Translations under genes and position numbers: made by a program | The notes under the pieces: model-generated | What the model saw: only the letters and a program-made list of their open reading frames with translations | The model's database searches: none | What the model was told of the DNA's origin: nothing | From: an uncultured Anaerolineales bacterium | Lineage (GTDB): Bacteria > Chloroflexota > Anaerolineae > Anaerolineales > UBA6663 | Direction of reading: 5' to 3' | DNA length: 64,000 bases | NCBI GenBank assembly: GCA_937952305.1 | Contig: CALFZO010000158.1 | Span: forward strand, 1-64,000 | In this document: piece after piece, positions 24,875 through 32,788 of the stretch | Position numbering within the stretch: position 1 is the stretch's first letter | Layout: each line of letters opens with the position of its first letter

Positions 24875-24981
24875 GGCGCAGGCCTCGAGCCGTGAGTGTT
24901 CCAGCCGGGCAGCGGGTCTCGCCTGGGGAAAACGCGAGTTGCTGGGGTGGGGAGGCGTAGGCCGGAGATGAGTAGCATGGC

Positions 24982-25025
24982 GTTAATATGTAGCCTGGCG
25001 ACATATCGCTCGGTTACATATTAAC
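24982..25025. repeat. AT-rich inverted repeat
   Basis: GTTAATATGTAGCC (24982-24995) faces GGTTACATATTAAC (25012-25025): 13 of 14 positions are complementary. The spacer contains a smaller palindrome, GCGA-CATA-TCGC (24998-25009). It lies between two minus-strand genes, 34 bp beyond the MOSC stop and about 108 bp before the membrane/propeller gene start. It could be an operator, a terminator-like hairpin or a recombination site. Confidence 0.75.
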
Positions 25026-25058
25026 TTTGTCGCCGGCCCAGGTCAAGTGACCTGGGTA

Positions 25059-25622
25059 CTAAGCCGCGATTTTCGTGAGCGGGTCGCCGACCCGGATAAC
25101 GCCGGCCTGAACGATGCGGGCGTTGAGGCCGCGCAGCCGCAGTTCTTTGTGAGGCGGCGCGTTGACAAAGCGCAGCGCGTCCGACCCAAAGCGGGCAGCG
25201 AATTTGTCACAGCCGGTGTGCGGCAGGGCGGTGACCTCCACCACGGCCTGGCCGATCCGCAGCCGCGTCCCCGGTGGGAGGTTGGCCACGCTCAGGTCGT
25301 AATCGACGTACAACTGGTCGCCGGCCAGCGGCCAACGGTCGCGTACTTGCGCCAGAAGCGCCGCCACCCGCGCATTCATCACCGTCAACTGCATATCCGG
25401 ATGGGCCGCGCCCTCCGCGGTGCGGGCGCTGCCGCGCGTGCCCCAATTGTCGCCCACCAGCCCGACGCGCAGGTCGAGGACCCCTTCGGCCAGCACTTCG
25501 CGTTCGCCAACCGCGGGCCGGCGCACGATGAGTTCCAGGACGCCGGCTGACTGGGGTGATTGGCGGATGTGATCGAGGCCGCGCGCGAGCTCGGCGGCGG
25601 TTAAGTGCCTGACGTTGTCCAT
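25059..25622 (-). CDS. MOSC domain protein
   Basis: The protein is 187 aa. It has the MOSC beta-barrel with the conserved sulfur-carrying cysteine in LPHTGCDKF (Cys138) and the downstream LRLRGLNARIVQAGVIRVGDP. MOSC proteins handle the molybdenum cofactor or transfer sulfur; short stand-alone members also reduce N-hydroxylated bases with a partner reductase. Start ATG 25622 has a full AGGAGG. No molybdenum gene is nearby. Confidence 0.88.
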   Translation of the reverse strand: MDNVRHLTAAELARGLDHIRQSPQSAGVLELIVRRPAVGEREVLAEGVLDLRVGLVGDNWGTRGSARTAEGAAHPDMQLTVMNARVAALLAQVRDRWPLAGDQLYVDYDLSVANLPPGTRLRIGQAVVEVTALPHTGCDKFAARFGSDALRFVNAPPHKELRLRGLNARIVQAGVIRVGDPLTKIAA

Positions 25623-25670
25623 GGCCTGCCTCCTTGTGCCCGTATCTGGGTCGCTGAGCGAGACCGCGCC

Positions 25671-25776
25671 TCAGTCCGTAGAGTCGCCGACACAGCATTC
25701 CACCTGGAGGTTGTCTGGGTCGCGGAAGCACCCGGGCTCACCCTGGCCGTCCGGGTCAAGCTCGATTCCGGCCGCC
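25671..25776 (-). pseudogene. Remnant of a VOC (glyoxalase-fold) protein C-terminus
   Basis: In a frame different from the preceding gene, about 34 codons read GIELDPDGQGEPGCFRDPDN followed by LQVECC and a stop. The F-RDPDN-x-Q-V-E ending is the classic final strand of vicinal-oxygen-chelate domains, including the metal-binding Glu. Nothing upstream continues the domain, so it looks like a truncated remnant left when the flanking genes were joined. Confidence 0.55.
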
Positions 25777-26316
25777 TCACGCGAGCCGCCAACGCGTGAC
25801 GTCTTTGGGGAACGCCTGCCAGGCGAACACGTGGCGCGGGCGAAACACATACGTGCCGGCGGGGTTGGCCGCGTAGTCCTCGGGTTTGGGACCATAGCCG
25901 TATTTCCGCCGGGTCGCCTCCGCCAGGCGGACGGCGAGGGCGTTGTCCGGGGCGCCCAGCGGTTGGGCGTCCCCGTGCAGGATGACGACATCGCTGCCGC
26001 TTTCCAGGTGGATGCAGACGGCGGGGTTGGCCGCCAGATTGCGATGGCGGCGTGTCGCCGGGCTGCCGCCGAAGTAGAGTTGGTCGTCCAGCCAGACGCC
26101 ATCGACCGGCGTCGCGTGGGGGCGGCCATCCGGGCTTACGGTGCTGACCCAATAGCAGTGGGCGGCGGCCATTCGGTCGGAGACGTGCTGCCAGGGAAGC
26201 AGGCCCTCGGTGGTCTTGGGGATGCCGTAGTCCGGACCCGGAGAGCGCGGGCGATCGACGCGCCCGCGCTCGTGCATCGGGGCCCCCTTGGGTTGCGCTG
26301 TCTTGCGGTTCGTCAT
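25777..26316 (-). CDS. Pyridoxamine 5'-phosphate oxidase-fold protein
   Basis: The protein is 179 aa with the flavin/F420-binding split-barrel pattern: CYWVSTVSPDGRPHATPVDGVWLDDQLYFGG (about 53-83, in pieces), then ATRRHRNLAANPAVCIHLES. The family uses FMN or F420 for oxidation or reduction of small molecules. True PNPOx is unlikely since its C-terminal signature is missing. ATG 26316 has GGGAGG upstream. It is followed immediately by the VOC remnant. Confidence 0.85.
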   Translation of the reverse strand: MTNRKTAQPKGAPMHERGRVDRPRSPGPDYGIPKTTEGLLPWQHVSDRMAAAHCYWVSTVSPDGRPHATPVDGVWLDDQLYFGGSPATRRHRNLAANPAVCIHLESGSDVVILHGDAQPLGAPDNALAVRLAEATRRKYGYGPKPEDYAANPAGTYVFRPRHVFAWQAFPKDVTRWRLA

Positions 26317-26469
26317 GGCCAGCCTCCCTCTGCGCTAGATGCGCGGAGCAGCCTCCAATGGCCGCCGGCTTTTCGGATATTCTATATCCATTTTTGGCTG
26401 GCGAGCAGCGGCCATCTCGCGGGGTCCATTGGCCGTTAGGCACCCTCCGGCCGGGCGGACGCGGGCCGC

Positions 26470-26991
26470 TTACGGCTGCTCGGTGGCGAGGTGGTCGCGG
26501 AAGTACCGGCGCCACGGCCCGCAGCCGTCAATGAAGGGCTGCATCAGGGCGCGCTCCGCCTGGACCGTGTGCATCAAGTCGTGGCCCGCCCATTCGTGCA
26601 GCAACTCGCTCAGAGTGACCGGCCCTAGTTCCTGGTGCCGGGCCTGCCGGTCCAGATCGGCCCGAGTGAGCGTCTCGATCAGGGCCAGGCTGTCCGTGCG
26701 CAGGGCCGCGAACTCGGCCGCCAATTCCGCTGGCGCCTTCTGGGCCGCGACCGCGCCCTGACGATCGGGATCATAGGCGGCGAAGTCCTGGCCGGCCAGC
26801 AGCGCCCGGACGCGCACCGGGAAGACTGTGCGCTCAGCTTCCAGCAAATGCCGCAGGCAGTCCAAGGCCGACCATTCACCGCGCGCGGGCGCGGCCTGGA
26901 GGAGCGGGGCGGTGACGAGTTGCGTCAGTTGGACCCAGCGCAGCGGCGTGGTCTTCAGCACGGCGGGCGCTTCCAGCAGAATGTCGTCCAT
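26470..26991 (-). CDS. DinB/YfiT-like metal-binding protein
   Basis: The protein is 173 aa, a four-helix bundle. The usual three-histidine metal site is visible: His48 in CLRHLLEAE, then His137 and His141 in HEWAGHDLMH (His132 nearby). DinB-fold proteins include thiol-dependent S-transferases; the substrate here is unknown. Start ATG 26991 has TAGGAG. The gene is divergent from the XRE-NB-ARC regulator. Confidence 0.85.
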   Translation of the reverse strand: MDDILLEAPAVLKTTPLRWVQLTQLVTAPLLQAAPARGEWSALDCLRHLLEAERTVFPVRVRALLAGQDFAAYDPDRQGAVAAQKAPAELAAEFAALRTDSLALIETLTRADLDRQARHQELGPVTLSELLHEWAGHDLMHTVQAERALMQPFIDGCGPWRRYFRDHLATEQP

Positions 26992-27061
26992 GGTCGTCTC
27001 CTAACGGGCTGAGTGGGCTGATCGGCAGTCCCCCAGTATACGCCGTCCCGCGGCCGCCAAC

Positions 27062-27070
27062 TGCTAAAAT
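27062..27070 (+). promoter_or_regulatory. Extended -10 promoter of the XRE-NB-ARC gene
   Basis: TGCTAAAAT has TGn plus a -10 with five of six consensus bases, about 75 bp before the GTG start. On the other strand TATACT (complement of 27035-27040) is a candidate -10 for the divergent DinB gene, so the two promoters nearly overlap. Confidence 0.45.
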
Positions 27071-27145
27071 GGCGGCAGCGGCGTGAGTCCTCCGTCCACA
27101 GACCAGTCAGCGTTTTCCAGCCGCACCCGGCGAAGGATAATCCTG

Positions 27146-29458
27146 GTGACCTTTGCGCAATGGTTGAAGCGCCTGCGCGCCGAGCAGGACCTGACTCAAG
27201 AGAAGCTGGCTGAGCGCATCGGCTGTGCCACTCCGACCCTGCGCGCGTTTGAGACCGGGCGCCGGCGCCCGTCGCGTGCGATGGCCGAGCGCCTGGCGGA
27301 CTGTCTGGCCGTGCCTGGCCCAGACCGCGCCGAATTCCTGCGCCTGGCGCGGCTTCCGCCGGAGGCACAGCCGGCGCGCCCGTCCCCGGCGGCAGCGCCG
27401 CGCCCAAACCTGCCAGCGTTCGGGACGGCCCTGATTGGCCGCGGTGCCGAAACCCGGCAGCTGGTCGAGATGCTCCAGGAGCGCGGCTGCCGTTTGGTCA
27501 CCGTCGTCGGCCCGGGCGGCATCGGCAAGACGCGCCTGGCCCTATCCGTGGCCGCCGAGCTGGCCGGGCGGTTGGCCGATGGCGCCGTCTTTGTTTCGCT
27601 GGCGCCGATCGAGTCGGCGCGCCATGTGCCGGCGGCCATCCTGGCTGCCCTGGGCGGATCGAATCCCGGCTCGGTTGACCCGTGGCCGCAATTGCTGGCC
27701 GCCCTGGCCCCGCGCCAACTGGTGCTGGTGCTGGATGGCTTTGAGCACCTGCTCTCTGGCGCCGCCGATGCCACGCTGCTGGTGAAGGCGGTGTTGGACT
27801 GCGCGCCGGAGGTCCAGCTCGTCGTCACCTCGCGCGAGCGCCTGCGGGTGGGCGGCGAGCATGTGGTGGAATTGGCCGGCCTGTCGCTGCCGACGGCCGG
27901 TTCGCCCACCGAGCACTCGGAGGCCGTGCTGCTGTTCCTGGAGCGGGCGCGCCAGGTGGTGGGCGATTTCGTCCTGACGCCGCAGAACGCCGCCGCCGTC
28001 ACGCGCCTGTGCCAGTTGGTGGAGGGCTTGCCGTTGGCGATCGAGCTGGCCGCCGCCTGGGTGCGCGCGTTGACGCCGGCCGAAATCGCGGACGAGATCA
28101 CGCGCAGCGCCGACTTCCTGGCGCTGGCCGACCGCGACATGCCGGCCCGCCACCGCAACATGCGCGCCGTCTTCGACCACTCCTGGGCGCTGCTTAGCGC
28201 GGCCGAGCGCTCCGTCCTGGCCCAGCTCTCGGTCTTTCGCGGCGGCTGCAGCCGGGACGCAGCCGAGGCGGTCGCCGGGGCGACGCTGCCGCTGCTGGCC
28301 GGGCTGATCGACAAGTCGCTGGTGCGGCGCACCCAAACGGAAACGCGCGCCCGCTACGATCTGCACGAACTGGTCCAGCAATACGCGGCTGCGCGCCTGG
28401 CCGAGGAAGAGGGCGCGGAGCTGGAGCCGACGCGCCAGCGTCACCTGGCCCACTTCGCCGCCCTGGCGGCGTGCGCGGCGCCGCAGTTGTACGGACCCGA
28501 GCAGGCGGACTGGCTGGCGCGGCTGGCCCAGGAGCACGAGAACTTGCGCAAGGCATTGGAGTGGGCGCTGGGGACGGGGGCGGCGGCCCGCCCGGAGCGG
28601 GTGGCGCAGGGCCTGCGTCTGATGGTGCACCTGGACCGCTATTGGCAGGGGCGCGGCAACCTGCGCGAGGGTATCCGCTGGCTGGAGCGCGGCCTGGCGC
28701 ACGCCCCGGACCTGGCGCCGGGCGATCGGGCGGCTGCCCTGAACCTGTGGGGCTGGCTGTTGAACCAGCAAGGCGATCATGCGCGCGCGCGGGCGCTGCA
28801 GGAAGACAGCCTGCGGTTGTTCACGGCCGCCGGCAACCAGGCCGGGATGGCGACGGCGCTCGATGCCCTGGGCGATATCGCCTGGTCGCAGAGCGACTTT
28901 GCGGCGGGCGAGCGCTGCTACGCGGAGGCCCTGGCCCTGCGGCGGGCGCTCGGTGACCAGGCCGCGATCGGTTTGTCCCTCTACAGCCTGGGCCGCCTGC
29001 ATGTCGATCATGGCTCGACCGAGGCTGCCCGGCCACTGCTGGACGAAGCGGTGGCAGTCTTGCGCGCCTGCGCTGACCGGCGCGGGGTGGCGTTGGCTCT
29101 GAACGGGCTGGGACGGCTGGCTCTGCGGGAAGGCCGGCCGGCGGCGGCCGCGGCGCCGCTGCGCGAGGCGCTGCGCGTCTTCGACGCCCTCGGCAATCAC
29201 GTCGATGTCGCCGAGTGCCTGGAGGAACTGGCCGTGGTGGCGGCGGCGGGCGGCCATCCAGGCCGCGCCCTGTCCTTGGCTGGGGCGGCGGAAGCCCTGC
29301 GCGAGCGCCTCGGCCTCTTCCGGCCCACCGGACCGCTGGATTGGGTCAGCGGCCAGTTGCCGCGGGAGCGCGCGCCGGCGGAGTGGGCGGGCTTCTGGGC
29401 CGAGGGGCGCGCCCTGGCGTTGGAGCAAGTTGTGGCGCTGGCCCTGCTGGAGGGTTAA
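27146..29458 (+). CDS. XRE helix-turn-helix / NB-ARC ATPase / TPR regulator
   Basis: The protein is 770 aa from a GTG at 27146 with AAGGAT 8 bp upstream; the longer frame adds an unrelated Ser/Arg tail. Domains in order: an XRE HTH (about 3-60; LTQEKLAERIGCATPTLRAFE), a proline-rich linker, NB-ARC ATPase with P-loop GPGGIGKT (about 122-129), Walker B LVLDGFEHLL (about 194-203), TSRERLRV sensor and GLPL motif (about 293-296), winged helix, then TPR units (about 470-740). Such proteins are ATP-gated transcription regulators. Divergence from the DinB gene makes that promoter a possible target. Confidence 0.88.
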   Translation: MTFAQWLKRLRAEQDLTQEKLAERIGCATPTLRAFETGRRRPSRAMAERLADCLAVPGPDRAEFLRLARLPPEAQPARPSPAAAPRPNLPAFGTALIGRGAETRQLVEMLQERGCRLVTVVGPGGIGKTRLALSVAAELAGRLADGAVFVSLAPIESARHVPAAILAALGGSNPGSVDPWPQLLAALAPRQLVLVLDGFEHLLSGAADATLLVKAVLDCAPEVQLVVTSRERLRVGGEHVVELAGLSLPTAGSPTEHSEAVLLFLERARQVVGDFVLTPQNAAAVTRLCQLVEGLPLAIELAAAWVRALTPAEIADEITRSADFLALADRDMPARHRNMRAVFDHSWALLSAAERSVLAQLSVFRGGCSRDAAEAVAGATLPLLAGLIDKSLVRRTQTETRARYDLHELVQQYAAARLAEEEGAELEPTRQRHLAHFAALAACAAPQLYGPEQADWLARLAQEHENLRKALEWALGTGAAARPERVAQGLRLMVHLDRYWQGRGNLREGIRWLERGLAHAPDLAPGDRAAALNLWGWLLNQQGDHARARALQEDSLRLFTAAGNQAGMATALDALGDIAWSQSDFAAGERCYAEALALRRALGDQAAIGLSLYSLGRLHVDHGSTEAARPLLDEAVAVLRACADRRGVALALNGLGRLALREGRPAAAAAPLREALRVFDALGNHVDVAECLEELAVVAAAGGHPGRALSLAGAAEALRERLGLFRPTGPLDWVSGQLPRERAPAEWAGFWAEGRALALEQVVALALLEG

Positions 29459-29461
29459 ACG

Positions 29462-29504
29462 AACCGGCCGGCCGCGTGCCACTGGCACGCCGACCGGCCC
29501 GGTT
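29462..29504. terminator. Bidirectional hairpin between convergent genes
   Basis: The inner stem GCGTGCC/GGCACGC (29474-29480 with 29484-29490, 3-nt loop) is extended by AACCGG/CCGGTT (29462-29467 with 29499-29504). It starts 4 bp after the NB-ARC stop and faces the CBS gene. There is no U-run, so termination is inferred from position and strength. Confidence 0.5.
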
Positions 29505-29536
29505 GCTCGTCAGGTTCCGGCGTCAAGCCGGGCTCG

Positions 29537-30187
29537 TCAGGTCTCGCGCACGTCCAGGATCGTGCCCGCCACCGGGCGCACTGCTTCCACCAGTTTGTCC
29601 AGCGGGACGTCCTGAACTTTGAAGGTGACGTCCCAGTGCGTGCCGCTTTCGCCGGTCGCTTCGCGGAAGCCCAACCCCACGATGTCGCCGCCGACGCCGA
29701 AAATGGCGCCCGTGATCTTGGCCAGCGTGCCCTTGGCGCCCGGCACCGAGATGGTCAGGCGCACTCCCCGCCGCCGGCCGCCCAGCAGTTCCAGCAGCGA
29801 CTTGAACAGGTCGGTCTCGGTGATGATGCCGACCACGGTCTGGCCGCGCACCACCGGCAGGCCGCCGATCTTGCGATCCGCCAGGAGACGCGCCGCCTCC
29901 TCCAGCGGGGTGTCCTCGGTCACCGTGATCACGTCGCGGGTCATCACTTCGGCGATCTTGAGCTTGGCCAGCAGCTCCGTGATCTCCCAGATCGCCAAAG
30001 ACGTGGCCGGCGACGGCGACGCCAGCAACAAGTCCTTGTCGGACACGATGCCCACCAGGTGACCGTGGTGATCCACGACCGGAAAGCGCCGGACCTTGCG
30101 GTCGCGCATCAGGCGCAGGGCCTCCGGCAGGGACGTGTCCGGGAAGACGGTCACCGGATTGGTAGTCATGCGGTCTCGTACGAGCAT
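29537..30187 (-). CDS. Two-CBS plus ACT domain protein (AcuB-like)
   Basis: The protein is 216 aa. CBS 1 is at about 5-60 (RRFPVVDHHGHLVGIVSDKDLL) and CBS 2 at about 78-135 (IGGLPVVRGQTVVGIITETDLF), each ending in the usual G-I-[VI]-[ST]-[DE]-x-D-L. An ACT domain follows (about 140-215; LTISVPGAKGTLAKITGAIFGVGGDIVG, in part). It probably binds adenine nucleotides and an amino-acid-like ligand. ATG 30187 has AGGAGG. Confidence 0.9.
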   Translation of the reverse strand: MLVRDRMTTNPVTVFPDTSLPEALRLMRDRKVRRFPVVDHHGHLVGIVSDKDLLLASPSPATSLAIWEITELLAKLKIAEVMTRDVITVTEDTPLEEAARLLADRKIGGLPVVRGQTVVGIITETDLFKSLLELLGGRRRGVRLTISVPGAKGTLAKITGAIFGVGGDIVGLGFREATGESGTHWDVTFKVQDVPLDKLVEAVRPVAGTILDVRET

Positions 30188-30263
30188 TACGGCCTCCTGT
30201 GGGATGGGTGCTCGCGCTATTTTAAGGGCTTTGCCCGGTCTGACAATACCCCGCTGCGCCAGG

Positions 30264-30923
30264 CTAGCGCGCCAGCGGGATCACGTAGAACAAGATCGCA
30301 AAGAAGTGCAGGCCGCTGCCGAGCAGGACGAAGACGTGCCAGATGGCGTGGTGAAAGCGCAGCCGCCGCCAGACATAGAACAGGCTGCCCAGCGTGTAGG
30401 CCGCGCCGCCGCCGAACAGCAGCGCCAGCCCGCCCGGCGCCACCGTCTCAAACAGCGGCTTGATGGCGATGATGGCCACCCAGCCCATGGCCACGTACGG
30501 GAGCGCCGTCACCAGCGGTTTGAGGCGGATCAGCCTGCTTTGCAGCAGAATCCCCAGCCCGGCCAGCCCCCAGATGAGGCCGAAGATCGACCAACCCCAC
30601 GGGCCGCGCAGGTTGACGAGGGCGAAGGGCGTGTAGGTGCCGGCGATCAGCAGGAAGATAGCGGCGTGGTCGAAGTGACGCAGGACGGCTTTGGCGCGCG
30701 AGACCGGGACGCTGTGATAGAGCGTCGAGGCCGCGTACAGCAGGATCTGGGTCGCGCCGTAAATGCTGCAGGCGACGATGTGCCAGACCGTGCCGAAGAG
30801 GCTGGCGAAGGCGGTCAGGACGGCCAGGCCGGCGATGGACAGGACCACGCCGATGCCGTGGGTCACGCTGTTGGCGAGTTCTTCGGCCGGGCTGTAACGG
30901 GGCAGGCTGAGCTGAGTGGTCAT
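30264..30923 (-). CDS. trhA: Hemolysin III / PAQR-family membrane protein (TrhA-like)
   Basis: The protein is 219 aa with seven transmembrane helices. PAQR metal-site residues are present: 'YHSV' (His about 70), 'DHAAIFLLIAGTYTPF' (Asp-His about 84-85) and, near the end, HAIWHVFVLLGSGLHFFAI. Bacterial members of this family are linked to membrane homeostasis; true hemolysis is doubtful. ATG 30923 overlaps the stop of the DUF2344 gene (ATGA), so the two are coupled. Confidence 0.92.
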   Translation of the reverse strand: MTTQLSLPRYSPAEELANSVTHGIGVVLSIAGLAVLTAFASLFGTVWHIVACSIYGATQILLYAASTLYHSVPVSRAKAVLRHFDHAAIFLLIAGTYTPFALVNLRGPWGWSIFGLIWGLAGLGILLQSRLIRLKPLVTALPYVAMGWVAIIAIKPLFETVAPGGLALLFGGGAAYTLGSLFYVWRRLRFHHAIWHVFVLLGSGLHFFAILFYVIPLAR

Positions 30924-31588
30924 TGCGGTTGCTCCAACGGCTGTCCGCCTTGAGCGCGTTCGGCCCACAACAACTGCAGGCGGTGGTAGCGCGCCTCCGC
31001 GGCCGAGAAGCCGAGCGCCTCGACGACCTCCTCCGGGCGGCCGGTGGCCCCCTCGCGGGCCGCCAACTGCATGCTCAGGGTGTGCGTCGTTTCGGCTGAG
31101 GTCAGCCGGGTCAAGGCCTCGATCAAGGGCCGCAGGTCATAGGCCTTGTCGCGGCGGACGCGGGGGACTGCCGTCTGGCTCAGCAGGTCAGCCAGGCGCG
31201 CGTCCACGGCCGCCGGGCTGAGCGGGCTGATCACATCAACCCGGTAGCGCGCCGAGCGCATCAGCGCCTGCAGCGGCGCGGCGTCCAGCGGGGCCTCGCC
31301 CACTTGCAACACCTGCAAGCCGGGCGGTGCCACGGTCGTCAGCGCGGCGCAGACCGCGTCCAGCGGCCGCGCGGCCTCCAGCCAGATATCGGCGACTTCG
31401 CACTCACTGGTGAAGCCCAGCGGCAGGGCCGCCGCCAGTTGAATCTTAGGTTGGCGGTGATAGCCCTGGGAATAGGCCAGCGGCAGATCGGCGCGGCGGA
31501 AGGTCCGCTCCCAGGCCAGGTGCGTATCAAGATGGCCGGTGTACTTCATCGCCGCGGTCTTAGCGAAGGTGACGCGTAGGCGCTGCAT
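30920..31588 (-). CDS. DUF2344 (TIGR03936) radical-SAM-associated protein
   Basis: The protein is 222 aa from ATG 31588. It has the family start RLRVTFAKTAAMKYTGHLD, then ERTFRRADLPLAYSQGYHRQPK and ALPLGFTSECEVADIWL. In many bacteria this domain is fused to, or sits directly beside, a TIGR03960 radical SAM protein. Here that partner is at 37081-39030, on the same strand but about 5.5 kb upstream. The function is unestablished. Confidence 0.88.
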   Translation of the reverse strand: MQRLRVTFAKTAAMKYTGHLDTHLAWERTFRRADLPLAYSQGYHRQPKIQLAAALPLGFTSECEVADIWLEAARPLDAVCAALTTVAPPGLQVLQVGEAPLDAAPLQALMRSARYRVDVISPLSPAAVDARLADLLSQTAVPRVRRDKAYDLRPLIEALTRLTSAETTHTLSMQLAAREGATGRPEEVVEALGFSAAEARYHRLQLLWAERAQGGQPLEQPQ

Positions 31589-31658
31589 GTGACCGTTATT
31601 ATAGCCCGAGGTGGTTCCTGCCGACGCGCCGACGACCAAGCCGGGACGCAGCGCGCCG

Positions 31659-32732
31659 TCAGGCGGCCGCCCGGCTCACGGCCAGCGCCAGACACTGATC
31701 GGCGCGCAGAGCCATGCAGTTGACGCCCTGCACGACGCCTTCCTTGGCCGGGATTTCGCCGGCTTTGAAGCGGATGATCTTGTTCTGCTGGGACAGGATG
31801 AAGACGTCATCGGCCTCGTCCACGGCGGACGCCCCGATCAGGGCGTCCGTCTTGAGTGCCAGCTTGCCGCCCGCGCCCGGCGCCTTGTTGGCCGCGAAGC
31901 CGGACATCAGCCGGATGGTGCCGCGGCCGTCCGCGCCGACCAGCAGGACGCCGGTGTCGCCGAGAGCGGCGGGCCGCACGGCCGTGATCGCGACGACGCT
32001 GTCGCCGGCCTCCAGCCGCAGGCCGGGGCCGCCGGGCGTCGGCACTTGCTTGAGCGGGAAGCGCACCGCCAGGCCGCGGCGGGTGGCCAGGAACAGATCA
32101 GAGTCGCCGCTGGGCGCCCAGCAGGCCGCGGCGGGGGCGCCGGCCTCCTCCGGCCGAAACACGGCCAGGCCGGCCCGCATCGTCTCGCTGAAGAGGTGGC
32201 CGGGCAGGGCGCGCACAAAGCCCTGCTGGCTGACCACGGCCAGGTGTCCCTGGGTCTGGGCCGGCACGGCCACGGCCCAGTGCTCGCCCTCGGCCAGTGG
32301 CACCGAGACCATGAAGGGCTGCGGCCGGGTGCGCACCGCTATGGCTTCGTCGAGGAAATAGACCGGCAGCCGGAAGGCGCGCCCGCGGGAGGTGAGGACC
32401 AGCAGGTCGGAGCGCTCTTCCGTGATCAGCAGAGCCGCGGCCGGGTCGTCGTCGGCGGCTTCCACGTCGAAGACGCCCATGCCGCCGCGCCGCTGGCGCA
32501 GGTAGAGGTGGCGCGGCGTGCGCTTGCCCAGGCCGCTGCGCGTGATGACGACTACATTGCGCGTGGTCGGCGGCTCGCTGGGCTCCAGCGGCGGCAGGGC
32601 CTCGGCCGCGTCGCCCTCGGCGCCGGCCTCGGCTGCGAAAGCGGCCGCCTGCAGCCGCGCATTCTCACTCTCCAGCCAGGCGATGTAATCGCGGACTTCG
32701 GACGAACTCTGGCTCAGGTCGGGACGTTGCAT
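31659..32732 (-). CDS. Stand-alone DNA gyrase A C-terminal (beta-pinwheel) domain protein
   Basis: The protein is 357 aa from ATG 32732; the frame extends to 32828 but would then overlap the upstream gene. After a short coiled-coil-like N-terminus (about 10-35) and an acidic Pro-rich linker come repeated GyrA-CTD blades. The GyrA box appears as QRRGGMGV (about 80-87). Later blades include LLVLTSRGRAFRLPV, LAVVSQQGFVRALP and VFILSQQNKIIRFKAGEIP. There is no N-terminal breakage-reunion domain or catalytic Tyr. In gyrase this domain wraps DNA; a free copy could bend or wrap DNA or modulate gyrase. Confidence 0.85.
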   Translation of the reverse strand: MQRPDLSQSSSEVRDYIAWLESENARLQAAAFAAEAGAEGDAAEALPPLEPSEPPTTRNVVVITRSGLGKRTPRHLYLRQRRGGMGVFDVEAADDDPAAALLITEERSDLLVLTSRGRAFRLPVYFLDEAIAVRTRPQPFMVSVPLAEGEHWAVAVPAQTQGHLAVVSQQGFVRALPGHLFSETMRAGLAVFRPEEAGAPAAACWAPSGDSDLFLATRRGLAVRFPLKQVPTPGGPGLRLEAGDSVVAITAVRPAALGDTGVLLVGADGRGTIRLMSGFAANKAPGAGGKLALKTDALIGASAVDEADDVFILSQQNKIIRFKAGEIPAKEGVVQGVNCMALRADQCLALAVSRAAA

Positions 32733-32788
32733 GCCGGGTCGCGCCTCCAGGGCAAAACGGGTGCCGTGGCCGGCGCGCCAGGCGGCGG

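Noticed and set aside
29505..29536. Small gene between the NB-ARC regulator and the CBS gene
   Set aside because: Only 32 bp remain after the hairpin; no frame is possible.
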